From Strongylocentrotus droebachiensis (lineage: Eukaryota > Echinodermata > Echinoidea > Camarodonta > Strongylocentrotidae): a stretch of DNA of 64,000 nucleotides. Of this stretch, positions 1 to 13,300 are shown piece after piece; position 1 is the stretch's first letter; each line of letters opens with the position of its first letter. A program made the translations under genes and the position numbers. Below the pieces are notes generated by a model. The model was not told the DNA's origin. It did not search any database and was given only the letters and a program-made list of their open reading frames with translations. The stretch lies in NCBI GenBank assembly GCA_035222895.1, contig JAVYIG010000872.1, positions 366,257 to 430,256 on the forward strand. Reading direction: 5' to 3'.

Positions 1-1234
1 TTAATCATGCAAACCTAAAAGAAGCAAGCAGCAGACATTTCAATCCTAATCCATAAGATGACATAGTAACCATAGCGATGCCTGGCCATGTTTGGCAGGA
101 GCAAGCAGCCATGTTGTTACCATGGTGTTGCCGGGTGATGGGTAATCGCTAAATGAACGAGGTGACAGAAATTGATCAATCAATATCTATTCTCCCATTT
201 TCTTTCCTGATTAAAGGGAGGTGGCTGTAAATTTAGTTTAATGTCTTGTAAGTTGTGAGGTCATCTTTCTTCCTACTTAAAAAGAGAGAGGAGCAATTCA
301 GTCTGTATAGTGGTGTGACCATGGTTTGTGCATGACCTTAATACGTAGAGAGTTCCATACCTCAAAAATTATGTAAGACTTTGAAAATCATCTTGTTATT
401 CAAGGGTTTTATAAGAATCTTAAACTGCGCAAAGGATTACCAAGTATATGAACAACTTAATCTTTTATAATAAAAGGCCCTTCACTAGGACTGTAAGAGC
501 AGAACAGCAGTTGTTTAGTATCATGACTTTCAATGTGACATTGTGGCCCTTAATTTTTAAAAACTTTTTCAGACAAAGTAAAAAAAGATAAGAAGAAAAA
601 ACTCTTTAATGAACTCCAGAAATGGGGAAGGTTCTACATGATAAACAGAAAACAGAGAGACAGGGAATAAATTGCATTAAAGCAGTTGATGCAAATTGCA
701 ATGTAAGCCACAAATGTCATATTACCATTCTCAATCTAATAAGTCGAGCAGCATTTCTTTTCACCTTGACAGATGTACTGACTCACAATGGCTCAGTTGG
801 GAACCAAGGAGAAATAGTGCTTGAAATATATACTGCTGCAAGGCAGAAATACATGATTCTTTTGATGCTGCCTTGCACCTATTACTCAATGCAATGCCAT
901 TTGAATTAGTTATCTGCATCGTCTTGTTTGCGACTTGATTTGTTTTGTCTCTTATCAAATTGCAGGTCACACAACAGTTTTTTCATTCGCCAGCAAAGAT
1001 AAAAACTTTTACAGGTAGCACAAATTAACTATTGCTCTGATTCATTCTGGTATACATTTTGTCTTAAATATATAAACAGACAGTGTGCTTGCTTAGTTAC
1101 CACTGCACCTGCATGGTCACCGTGCCAGTGAATAATGATAATAATGATATTAATAAGGGTACAAGTATGGGTGTACAAGTGAGCGTGTACAAGTACATGT
1201 ACGACACTCAGATTTCCTCTCTTCTTTTTTTTAC
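1..1234 (-). other. PKA-RII intron 4 (partial), no exon seen
   Basis: The donor of exon 4 at 1234-1233 (GTAAAA) opens an intron that runs off the window start. I looked for the next expected RII segment (a DAMFE-like helix followed by a QGDDGDNFY-like strand) on the minus strand and did not find it. The short frames here look like chance openings. Confidence 0.7.
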
Positions 1235-1318
1235 CTCATCTAGTGCCCTGAAGAGTAGAATGTTTTTCACAGCTTCGGTAAGACGCGCTCTCTGCTCATC
1301 TGACTTCGGGTAGACCAG
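1235..1318 (-). CDS. PRKAR2: PKA-RII exon 4: start of cAMP-binding domain A
   Basis: The acceptor is tgaatgcag and the donor GATGAG|GTAAAA. It encodes 28 residues (100-127) containing [25 protein letters not shown]. This is the conserved RII segment (family pattern HPKTDEQR..L.EA.K.ILLF..LD) that forms the N3A helical motif opening the first cyclic-nucleotide-binding domain. The phosphate-binding cassette and second cAMP domain are not in the window. Confidence 0.94.
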
Positions 1319-4300
1319 CTGCATTCAGACAATGGAGAGAAAGAGCGAGGCATAATTCACAGGAAGTGAAAGGTAGAAATTATCATAAGCCAAGATGACT
1401 TGGTAACACTGCAGGCAGATGTATGCTTGTCAGAATTCTCTACATTTACGCTTGTGTGCCTGCACTTCAATTGGAAATGGAATACATGATGCTCCAATCT
1501 ACATTTTCATTTTCATGTAACCTTGAGTTCTGATATAATGAGAGAATGAGAGAACTGACGAACACATTATTCTGAATTACCTTATGATGTCCTAGGTACA
1601 TGTAGGTTGCTAAGACTAACAGAATCTAAACAAATTATATATTTTCATTGACTAAAAGAGCTTAACACCCAGGCACATTTAAAACCACATTCTTATGGTC
1701 AATTTGCAGCTGATGCTCCTAGGTTTCCCTATCTTCATGTGCTAATCACTCTGTTATTTTCATGTGTAAATATTTCATGAAATTTGTTATAATATCAGAG
1801 CATTTTCTCCTTACATTAATTGCAAGTTTGGTTTCATTCTGCTAAAATCATTTTTCTATTACTAGAACCAAAGATTAACATTCCTAAATATAAGAATATT
1901 GATTTCTGTATATACTTGCTCTTTTTTCCCCTTCTTGTACCCATTGCCAGTGAAAAGCATAAAAATATCAATGAATCAATCAAACCTATCCCATTACCAT
2001 TTGTTGTCTAGCTTTCGTCCGAATTTACATGTCCATTGGCAAGGTACTGTTCCTTAGGCGCTAGCGTCACAGAGGGGTTAAGTATTGACATGTAACCATG
2101 GTAATAGACTTACCACACTGGTCTAACTCATGGCTATTCATAAACCTCCCTTGTGTCCCATATCAAGTATCCCAGTAAGCCTCAGCATACATCCACATGT
2201 GTAATATTCATTTCTTATTCAGGTATGGAAAACAACTTGTATGTACACCATCAAAATGACTTGCATGTACATTGTAATACAAAACTTGCCATTACCATCG
2301 CATATTTTTTCTTCTGTGCTAATGATTTATTTTACCTTTATTCTGCAGGCTACATTCATTGTTCTGGCACACTTTTTATTTGATGACGGTGTGAAATTTA
2401 ATTGTATCTATCTGTTGTAAACAATGATTCCTTTATTTATTTTACACACTTGCATTTATTGTTGCAGTGACGTACAAATCTCTGCAGTGTTCAAATGCAA
2501 CATTCATTCAAAAAGCTTGCAACATTTTGTTGTCCTCACCTTTTGTGTATCAGTGTCATTATCAGCCTCGGGATCGTACTTCTCTGCACAAACTGAAACA
2601 TAAGTTGACATAAAAACAAATATTGAATTATTATGCATTGACAAAAACAATACAACAAACACAAAATCACAATGACACAATATAAGCAGGCCTCAATATT
2701 TACAGGCACCTGGGACACATGGGTGACTTTTTTTTTAAAGTGTGGATCCCTGCAAAAGGTCTTGAAATCATCCTACATACACGTATGGATTATATTTTTG
2801 CTATCTTGCGAAGCTGCAAAGTTTGACAGATTAAAATGTGCATAGAATAAAGCTAAACCTATATACATGTAGAAGACCAAGCACGGATGTAATCACAAAA
2901 AGAAAATGTACATTATATACATACATGTATAAAACAAAACAAATTGCTTGAATATACAATTCAAAATGAATTTGAAGAAAAAAAATATTCATACATGCAA
3001 CAAGGCTTTCCAAACATCATTCAGTCGGAATTTCCTATCATCAATAAATGATGCACTCTATTGAATTTCCAATCTCAATCACATGAAATTCAATTCCTAA
3101 CTCCCATTTCTGCTTCTGTACATTGATCCTTTAATCAGAAGCAATGAATAAATCATACCAATTTGTAATTCAAGTATGTCTGGTGATTACTGAGCGATCA
3201 TGCAGCACTCTAAAATGACTTGGATTTTATACCATCTCGTAGCTCTCGGTAAAGCACTCAACATTGCAGATACTAATTACTCGCACACCTACACTCTACG
3301 GTACATTATCGTATTAAACTTAAAAGGACAGTGTCTGGATGTCCCTTGAGTCAACTCAATCTTGATTATCCTTGAAGTAAAAGATACAGAAAGAACATAA
3401 AATCTTTTTTTCCTTCTTATTTATTATTTCCCAGCCATGGCGAATTGGCAAGGCTTTATAAATTTATAATCATAATCCCTAATTCCCTATTATCATGTAC
3501 GCTGATCAATTAGAGTATCTCCAACAATGTGCTCTCATTCATGGAGTCAGCAGATTCGCTTCCCAAATCCCCTCTCAACTAAATGAAGCATAGTTCTTGC
3601 TCTATTGAGCTCAAGTCAAGCCTGACCCCACACTGTAACGTCTTCTGGCTGTGTGTCTTCACTCTTGGATGCACTGGCTAGCCTTGTCAAGGATGACTGC
3701 TTGCATTGGAGAACTTTAATGATCACTAATGAACATCTTGGGAATATAGGTTTGAAATATGAGCCTAACTTCATTCCACTTTGTTGCCATATCAAACATT
3801 ATGATACATTTAGTTGGTAAATATATATTGTGTCTATTAAACGAAATAACAACAATGGCTATAGAGTTGCATGTATATGTACAATAGGGCTATGCACAAC
3901 AGTGTAATGAGGTACCCGAGTACACTCCCAGGCTCACAGGCGAATACTCGAATATTCGGACGCCATGTTTTTTATTATAATTTTTTTGAATTTTTTTGAA
4001 TTTTTTTGATTTTTTTTGAATTTTTTTGATTTTTTTTTGAATTTTTTGATTTTTTGATTTTTTTGATTTTTTTGCCACTACCATACCACTCGGCAGTTTC
4101 TCAGATCCCTCGCTGAAAACGCATGCAATTTTACTTTGAGTTGCAGTTGAAGGCGCAGATTTAATAAGAATAATAACAGTATACAATGCTGTTTTAAAAA
4201 ACCAAAAATGGCAGAATAATCCATTTTCCTTCAAGTCCAAACAGAAATCTGGACATTTGGTCCCAGTTTCTGAAAGGTGAGTTTGACAGTGCTTGAGTTG

Positions 4301-7300
4301 GGAAACATTTTTACCGACGGTACCATGCCAGCGGACGCCGCTCTCCCTGGGCCTGGACATTTTTTTTTTTTTTTGCGGCCGAATATTCGGGTACGAGAAA
4401 TTGTACCCGAGTAGTTGTCAACCGTGCAGGTACTCGAGCATTCGACTACCTGTCGCAGCCTTAATGTACAGTACTTGCATTAGTCCAGTAACCTTCTACA
4501 AAAGAATTTTCCATGTAGTGTCATTCAACCTGACAATTAAAATAATTAGTTAAAGCCTTTATAAGCATAAGAATAAAAATAATATACCACTGTAATCAAT
4601 CTGCTTTTATCCAATTTTTTTTTAATCTAAAGGTTTTGTTTCTTATTGGATCCAGGTGTTATTGGACTCCCATGAGAATCTACAAATGTCAATGTATATT
4701 ATAATTCTCAATGTACAACCATAGCAATGCACTGTGAATGACCTGACTGTATTATAGCCTGTATTGTGTACAGTACAACCCTCTCAAGTACTACTCCTCA
4801 CTATCGTTTTCGAGAAGTCCAGGAGCCTTTAGTTTGAAGGGGTTCTTGTGTCACTGACGCATTTCCTTCCAATAATCAATAATCACCAAGCCATTTTTCT
4901 CCAACCCTGTAAAATTGTTTCGGCTCTGCGATATACATTACGGAGCATGTTGGGCAATCTGTATGTCCAAATACATGAAGACTATGTTCATCACATTGCA
5001 TGCAGCCCTAATGTACTTAAAGTTGATACTCTAAGACAATCCCAAATACTGAGATAATTACATAAATAGAAAGCTTTTAACCCCCATAATAACATCAAAT
5101 GGTGTCCACCCGACAAAACAAGTTTAGAATAATGAATTTATTCGAGTAAACTCTACCAAAATATCTAAGTCTGAAACCCGGAAGTGCACGTAGAGTCGGG
5201 CCTCTATCCGTGACGTCACGAACGGGAGTCATGGGCTCAGTGAGAGTGAATGGCATATATATCCCTACGTAAATGCTATCCTGTCAGAGCTTAGATTTGT
5301 TGTTGTTAAGGAGTATATTTGATGGATTTTCTGTTTTCATTTGAATGAAGAATAACGAAGCAACATTTTCCAGTCGCTGATTTCTTTTTATATCCTCATA
5401 TTCACCTATTTGGTAGAGATTTAAGACGAGTTTACTGCTTAGGAATTAAAGTTAAATCGTGCACGTATGAATAGGCGGATGCATTATATTGTCATCAGAT
5501 AAGGTACAGGAGCAGTTTTGTAAAACGAATAGGTCTAGAACTATGATAGTAATTATCATAGATGTGTGTGACTGCCTCAAAAAAGGATACAGTACCAGTT
5601 AAACATTTTATGTGGTAAAATATCAAACTTAAACGAGATCATGCAAGCGCGCTTCCTCTATAATATTTTGGCGAGTGATGCGGCTCTTGCATGAACGTTC
5701 GTAAAGCGAGCAGAATCGGGAGGTAAGACCAAGCCGCTGCTCTAGGCGCTGCTTGCTTGTAATGGAACGTACGTGCGCTAGTTATATGTTTATCGGCAAT
5801 TGCAAGAGAATGAAAGCGACGTTGCCAGCTAAGAAAAACAACTAACAAAGACTTGCTCCTGACTACCGGTGCAGAATAGGTAGATGAAGGATCTTCAGGG
5901 CCAAGGAAGGCGAAAGACATGGGAAAAAGGAAGAAGAAACCATCGGGAGATCGCTGTAGTGTATGGTAATGAACTGTGCATGGGTAGACAGGCTACTGTT
6001 CACTCCGTGCCTGGGCCGATTTCAACACCAAAACCAAAATTACATGGTGAAAATATCGACTAACAGCACATCGTTGGCATGTATATGTCATAATTTTTAA
6101 AAGGGGAATTGATATTAATACTATGAAGTACTAGGGGAAGGTAAAGAATTGTACATAGAATTATGATTTATTAGACTTTTCAGCCTTTGAAACAAAAATA
6201 TGCAGAAAATCGTATCACTCTGCACACGTTTGCTATGGAACATCCGGGTACGTGAATATACTCTCTCCCGGACGTGAGGTCATAAATAGTAGACCAGCGC
6301 CGTGACTGATTTTCTATGCAAAGAGAGGCGGATATTTTCAACATTTCAATTGAGCATTTCGAGTAGACAGAGTTTTTTTGTGATATACTAAGTAATTGAA
6401 AAACTTAAAAATAACATATACTTGCCGTAGGTAACAAATTAAGGGACATTTATTTGCTTAGAGTATCAACTTTAATACTTTATTACACTCTATACATCTA
6501 TAAGAATTGGTCAGTGTACTGTTAAACACATGCAGAGAAAATGAAATAAAAGTATTTTGTTGTTTTGTTTTTACATAAAGGCCTTTAATACAGTTTTGTT
6601 ATTTTGAAGGATAGTGTCTTGGGTTGTATTAACGACAGTATGAATAGCAGAGGCAAGATCACAACACTTTCTTTTTGTGACATTATGCCAGGTACATATT
6701 TCAACTAAAAATTAAGAGGGTTCAAATATTTGAAGGTAGTATCAAATTTGAAAGATGAAACAAAATTATTGTTTTAACAGTGTGTACTAGCAAATATGCC
6801 CCTTTTCCCTCTGTGTTTTACTTTAAATCTTCCATAGTCTGCAGCCCACAGACATCGTGGAAAAGATCAACCAAATATTTTGTTATAATTTCATTCAAAT
6901 TGTTTTATTGAATAGCTTGCTGTCAGTCTTCACAACTTTGATTGATTTGGAAAAGTACAAACTTGGTACTTTGTACGTTCTTACCAAATTAGTCAGTTTA
7001 TCATTTATCTAGGAATTATTTTATAATATTCCAAATTGCATTGAACCTACTTAATTGAATAAAGATCTAGATTAAGTAAGAAAGCATTTAATAAAAAAGA
7101 CTGTAATAAATTTTGTTTGTACAGCGGAAGGCCTGAGAAAATCAGCCTCTGAATTTGATCATTTAAATTTCTCAAACGCCTTGTACAGTGTAGGTCATTT
7201 CTGACCGCTCATGTTTTCTCAATAAAGTGGCACTCTGGCGCTGTATTATTTCATTAGACAAATAAGCCAGAGACTTGGGAGTGATCTCAATGCAAACATC

Positions 7301-10300
7301 TTAATTGTTTGACTTCTTTTGCCCTGCTCTGGGCTGAATAGTGAAAGTAAACATGATCGGGTAGAGATCTAATCACGATGGGACAGAAAAGGGTTGTATT
7401 CAGAATTAACGCTTTTCCTCTATGGACAGAGAGGTGAAAGGGATGTTGACTTTAGTACCACCGGGCAATATAGACTCACAGATAGTTCATTCAACCTCCG
7501 TCAAAGGATGTCACCCTAATTGTACCAATAACACTCCAATTCATTAGAACCCAATACCCTTCTTCTATAGAACGTCCAGTACACAAGCAATTTAACCAAA
7601 TGGCTGAAGGTGATTGTAGAACACATTGCATGGAGATTTGCCTTTAACTCCAATATTAGCAAAAGAGCAGAAACTTGGTGAATATCAGGTCAACTGTTGT
7701 TTTGGGGAGATGCTCCAAAAAACAAACAAAAAATGTAAATTAGAAATAAAAATTTCTCAAAAAAACTTCTTTTGAATTTATTACATTTTACCCCAAAAAT
7801 GGCAGTGTACATGTTTTTGTATTCCATAGATAGCTCTCTAGTGAGAAAATTACTGACTCATAATAATATGAAGAAAAAAATCTCCTTCACAATGCCTCAA
7901 TGGTTATGTCTGTAAAGAATACATACCTTAACATGAACTTATTGTAGTAAATTGTATAATGTCTGGTTATCAGAGAGTGACATCATTAAACAAAATTCAC
8001 ACTTTTTTCACTGAAAAACCCATCCAGCATGAAACTCATGTATGTGTATGTTGTGAGATATCATTAGAATCAGTGATTTTCTACTGCCAGGAGAAGCCAG
8101 CTTTCATACATGCTTTGATGTAGAGAATTCTTCACAAAACTCTAATTAACAATTCAGAGCCATAGGGAAAAATTCTACTGTGTGGCCTTGATTTCAATAC
8201 GGTAACAAAAGACAACAGTGCTGCTCAATTCCAACCTGCCTCAAAGCATCTTCTAATGAAATGCCTGAAAGTTAGAGCCCTAAAATCCATACTATTTTCT
8301 ACCTTTGTACAAGTAACATTTCTCAGAAAATTTCAGTTTATTCATTTATGAGAAAACATTCATTTTAATTGAAGCATAACACTGAAAAAGCCCTTACCTG
8401 ATTTCCTTCTGGCATATCTGTTCTTGGGAAGTTCTGCAAAATAAAAGGAAATACAATCATTAATATCACTGAAAGCACTTGTAAACTGCATTTTAGAAAG
8501 CTTTATAGTTTTAAACAAGCATACAGTAAGTACAGCATTTTGCAGTGCAGGTTTAAACCACATGGGCCTACTACCTCAACAAAAACCTTTTCATCTTTTG
8601 TGATTACAAAATTACAAAAGAAATAAATATCTGCATGTGATAATGATAATAATGCTTTTGGAATACATAATTCGTAAATGACATTCATTCTCCCGCCAGA
8701 CTTTTATGGAAGACAAAACAACATACCGGTACCGGTAATTAAAAACTACCTACCGTACACATGCAACTGAGATGACATTTTTGCTAATTTTCAAGGACTG
8801 GCTTTCATGAATTGCAAAAGTTGAAAGCTGGCGCTGTGTTAATCATTTTTGGGTATGAAACTCTTGACCACTCAATAGATTCACACAAGGTTTGCACACA
8901 TTCATGTATACAGGTTTCTGGTTTTACAGTTGAGCTACACACCTGCAGCCTAATAGACACACCCTGGAAATCTGCATTGTACAGAGTTGCCAATGTCATA
9001 TCACTATTAATGTCTCTAGAATACAAACACAATGTATTATACAATTTAATTTGAAATTCAGTCTGAGTCGACCTTATCCTTTTCAATTTGAGAAAACCTA
9101 AGTATTGCCATCAAATGCTATAAAGGTAATACATGTAGGTATTGTGAATTATTTTGCCAAGGCCAAGCTACTGTAAGCATGAATACACCAACATGAACAA
9201 TGTACAGTTGTTCATGTACACAAAGCAGACAAACCCCCAAATGCCTGTCTGATATACATGTATTGAGGAATTCATTCTCTCTGTATCCAAATGGGATTGC
9301 ATTATACATGTATATATTACACCACTCGGTGAAGAAAAATACAACCCTTAACAAGATTATTATCTTGTTTTATGTATTAAATTGCAAATAAAATCAAGTA
9401 GTTTACCAAAGTATTTGGCCTACTCTTTACAGCAGTCGGTTATTTCAACCTCTAATCAAAGTGAATTTTCCAATTTCAACCAAAAGATTTTGACTTTTTT
9501 ATAGTCACTCATACCACGTTTCATAATTATAATTATATTGATTTTCATGGTAATCAATTTATAAAGGGTTAAAAATGTACAGCCATCACAAAGGCCAACA
9601 GAGAATTAGAAGATCACACAAAGGGGCCACAATTACTGTCTCCTACATGTACCTGTAATACATTTACATTTTACTGTAGCCTTTGGGTCTACAATGTGCA
9701 ACATCCTCATCACTGTGTGATACATAAAAATGGATAATAATAATAATAATAATAATAATGTCAATTTATAAAGCGCACATATCCATTCTTAAAGACTGCT
9801 CAAGGCGCTTTTGTACAACATCAAAATAATTATACAATATTAAAACTACGACATAATTATACACTATAAACACTACGACATAATTTTACAATATTAAAAC
9901 AGTTCACCTTAGTGTCACTTACAATGTACCCTATCCCATCTCCGGACTAGACGGATGCTACATTAAATCATTCTCCAGTGACCATGATATAACAAATTTT
10001 TTTTAAACAAAAACAAAAAACACCCCCCCCCCCCTTTATAAAAAAATAATTTAAAAAAAGTCATGAAAGTTAACCTCTTCGGTTTTATAACACTTGTATT
10101 CACTTTTGCACAGGACACTGTGAAGGCTACAAAAGGCCAGGTGTTTTCACAGATCAATATATCTATTGATTATTCACTTGAAAGAAGGTTGCTCTGGAGT
10201 CTTGTGACGTAATAAATAGGAATTTACTAACACAAAACGTGACACTAGTACAACCGATTGATTCCTTTACAAAGCATATTGCACTTATAATGAATGAGAT

Positions 10301-13300
10301 ATTATACTAAAAATATAAAGCCTTGAATTTCATGTTGAGATATCCTTATCCTATCTCCTTAAAAAAATTAGAGCACTACCGTTTGTAAGTGTATAAATCT
10401 ACCTGTAGCCTACTAGCCTGTATCTTCCTGTACATGTACATTACATGTATGTGTACATGATATACCTGTACATGACTCAAACTGAAGTAATTACTTAAGT
10501 CAATGTTTAAAATATTTTTTAGGTACATTTTGACAAATCTTTTCAATAGTAAAAACCAATTGATTTTCATCAAATTCATTTTTGCTTTTCATCCATGGTC
10601 TGCATACTGTACCACTGTTACACATGTACTTGGCGAAAACATTAAGTTTTAATTGCGCCCTAGCCCCATGTCTGTACACATTGTGCATATTTGCAGGGTA
10701 CGTAGCTTTATTAGAACCCTTGGCCATAGAGATCAAGAGTCTACATAACAAAATGTCAGCATTCATGAGATCCACAAACCTTGATCAATTGGTCAAATAA
10801 TGGTCATGATTTAAAAGTTGTAAGTTTCTTACCTGTTTCGTGTCAATTTTCGTATCTCTTTTTGAGTATTTTTCCTAAAACCAAGTCATTATTATATACA
10901 CTTTCTCACAGCTTTCACAACAAACCGCTGCACAAGTACAATACAATACAGCGTGCCTGACGTTAGCGACCGTAATAATTAACAAGGGAAACGCTCTCAC
11001 CGGTCTCGCCTGCATTACGCTATTCGATATGTTGACAAATTGAGGTTGGAACATTATTTATAGGCAGGGTGGCCCATTAACAGGACCCCAAAAATGAAAT
11101 CCTCTGAATATAATACAATACAATACAATGAACATTTAGGGCGCCATTCCCATAAGGCTCAGAGCGCTAACATCATATAATATTATTGGTCTTTACTACA
11201 TGTAGTAATTAAAGGCTACAATTAGATATTCCATATAAAATATTAAATTCAATTGATTAAATTAAATAATTAATTAATCAGCATTTTGAAGTGAATATTG
11301 ACCAAGAATCATCAGAAGAATATTTATATAATATGGACTGGCCTTGAGGGAGATACCACATAATATTTCCTAAACTAGACTCATATTGCCCCAATTCAAA
11401 GACGAGGGCAATATGGGTCTTGTGAGGAAAATATATGTGGTATCTCCCGAAAGTTAAGCCAGTCAATATTGTTATTATTATCTAAATCAGACATCTAGAG
11501 CAAATACATACATGTTAATCTCATAGAACTGATTAAACTTTGTCAAACCAGCACTGTGCATCCAGCTGCTTCACAAAATTTTTGATACAGTGTATCCAAT
11601 TTGGTGTGATTATTACGTCACAATAGAGTGTGCAGGTTCACGTACGCATAATAGATGCGCAATGAAAATGACAAAATACGGCGCGGTGAATATGGTCTTA
11701 TATTTCATGCTTTTTTTACATGTAAAGTCCATAGGCTTTTTCATGAAAGGTAAATATGGTCTCATATTCCCCGATTAGCCCTTTTAGGATTTCAAACGAG
11801 TGTAATATGATTGTGTAAAACCACTGCTCAGATGTCTGATACGGGTAATAATTACTATTAATTGTACCAGGATCGATAGCTCGAATGAAATATGAACAAA
11901 TTAATTTCTAAAAAATGATTTATTAATTCTCATATAAAGTTGTGAAAACATAAGTCAACTGACCTAAAATGACCTTTGACCTTGTGACCTGGAATTTGTG
12001 TCATATGATTTGTGATACTTGATAACCCTTGGGTACAAGTTTCATGGAATTTGAACAAACAATTTTGAAAATGTGCTAAAAATTCAAAATCTTGATGTTG
12101 AAACAAAGTCTAAGTTTGTTGACCTTAAATGAACTTTGACTTTAACTTAGTGACCTGAAATTCTACTCACATGATTGGGGATACTTGATAACCCTATAGT
12201 CCTAGTTTCATTGAATAAGAACCTATACTTTCAAATTTATTTCAAAAATTCAAAAACTTAACCTTAAGTTAAGTTTTTGATGATGATGCCACAACATAGT
12301 CCAAGTCTGTTGACCTGAAATGACCTTTAACCTTGACTTTGTAACCTGAAATTTTACTCACATGATTGGGGATACTTGATAACCCTATAGTCCAAGTTCC
12401 ATTGACTAAGAACTTATACTTTAAAAAAATTATCAACAATTCAAAAACTTAAAAAACTGCGCATAGTTCACGAAGGTTGCCAAACAAAATTGTCATGCCA
12501 AAATTTTGAACATTTTCAAAAAATTTGTCACGCATTTCACGCACGGCCCGCATCCTCCAGCACGTTACCACAAATACTTCCCGCATTGGCACGCAAGAGT
12601 ATGTGTCTTTGCGCAAACTATGCGCAAACCAAAATGCAGGCAAGTGTCAACGGGGCATAAGTCTTCGTTTTTTAGGAAAAATTTGACAAAAAAGATTGAC
12701 ACTAAAATGGTAAGAAATATAACGTCTTTATATAATGACCATATAATTAGAACGATTGATGAAGATGAAGTTGATTTTTTTGACATGTTCTAGTAGGGTA
12801 CCTCCACGTCGTACTTATGGCCCTTGGGTCAAAAATGGATACAGAAGTACACAAGCGCCCATCTGAACAGTCATGTGCCTTAGTTAGATAAAAATACAGG
12901 ATCTACGGTAATGATATAGTCTAGACCCTACTGCTTGTAAATTATTCAAATTGCTGTTTTAAATAGACCTCTAGTCTATACACTTTCCGGATACACAACC
13001 TGTCTGGACACACGTCTCGGTCTAGACCGAAAGCTTCAGTCTCTATAATCGTCGGTTGTTCCACTGAGACTACGTCTGGCTCCACTAGACCTCCGATTAT
13101 AGAGACTGAACGACTGCCTATGCCAGCCTGTGTTGAAGATATTCGGCTAGATTTTAGCCGCTAGGCCCCTCCCACAAACATGACAAACTTGCCACGGCCG
13201 TATTGTTATGCCCCAAAATCCCCCGAAATGTCATTTTACCTCGTGTATATCCAATTTTGAATTAGGCCTAGGCTATAATACATCGGTTCCACTTACTAAC

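Larger units (their letters stand above)
2593..8397 (-). other. PKA-RII intron 2
   Basis: A 5.8-kb intron bounded by GT (8397-8396) and AG (2594-2593). It contains the TTAA-flanked 1.45-kb element (5021-6471) and the hAT-like MITE (3885-4463). The rest (for example 2600-3870 and 6480-8390) is AT-rich sequence with scattered TACATGTA words and no recognisable gene or structured RNA. Confidence 0.8.

Noticed and set aside
3890..4360. 156-codon minus frame rich in KKSKN/KKIQK
   Set aside because: Translation of TTTTTTTGAA-type repeats inside the hAT-like MITE.
5639..5920. 94-codon minus frame inside the TTAA element
   Set aside because: No transposase or other motif; an open frame of this size is expected in the GC-richer interior.
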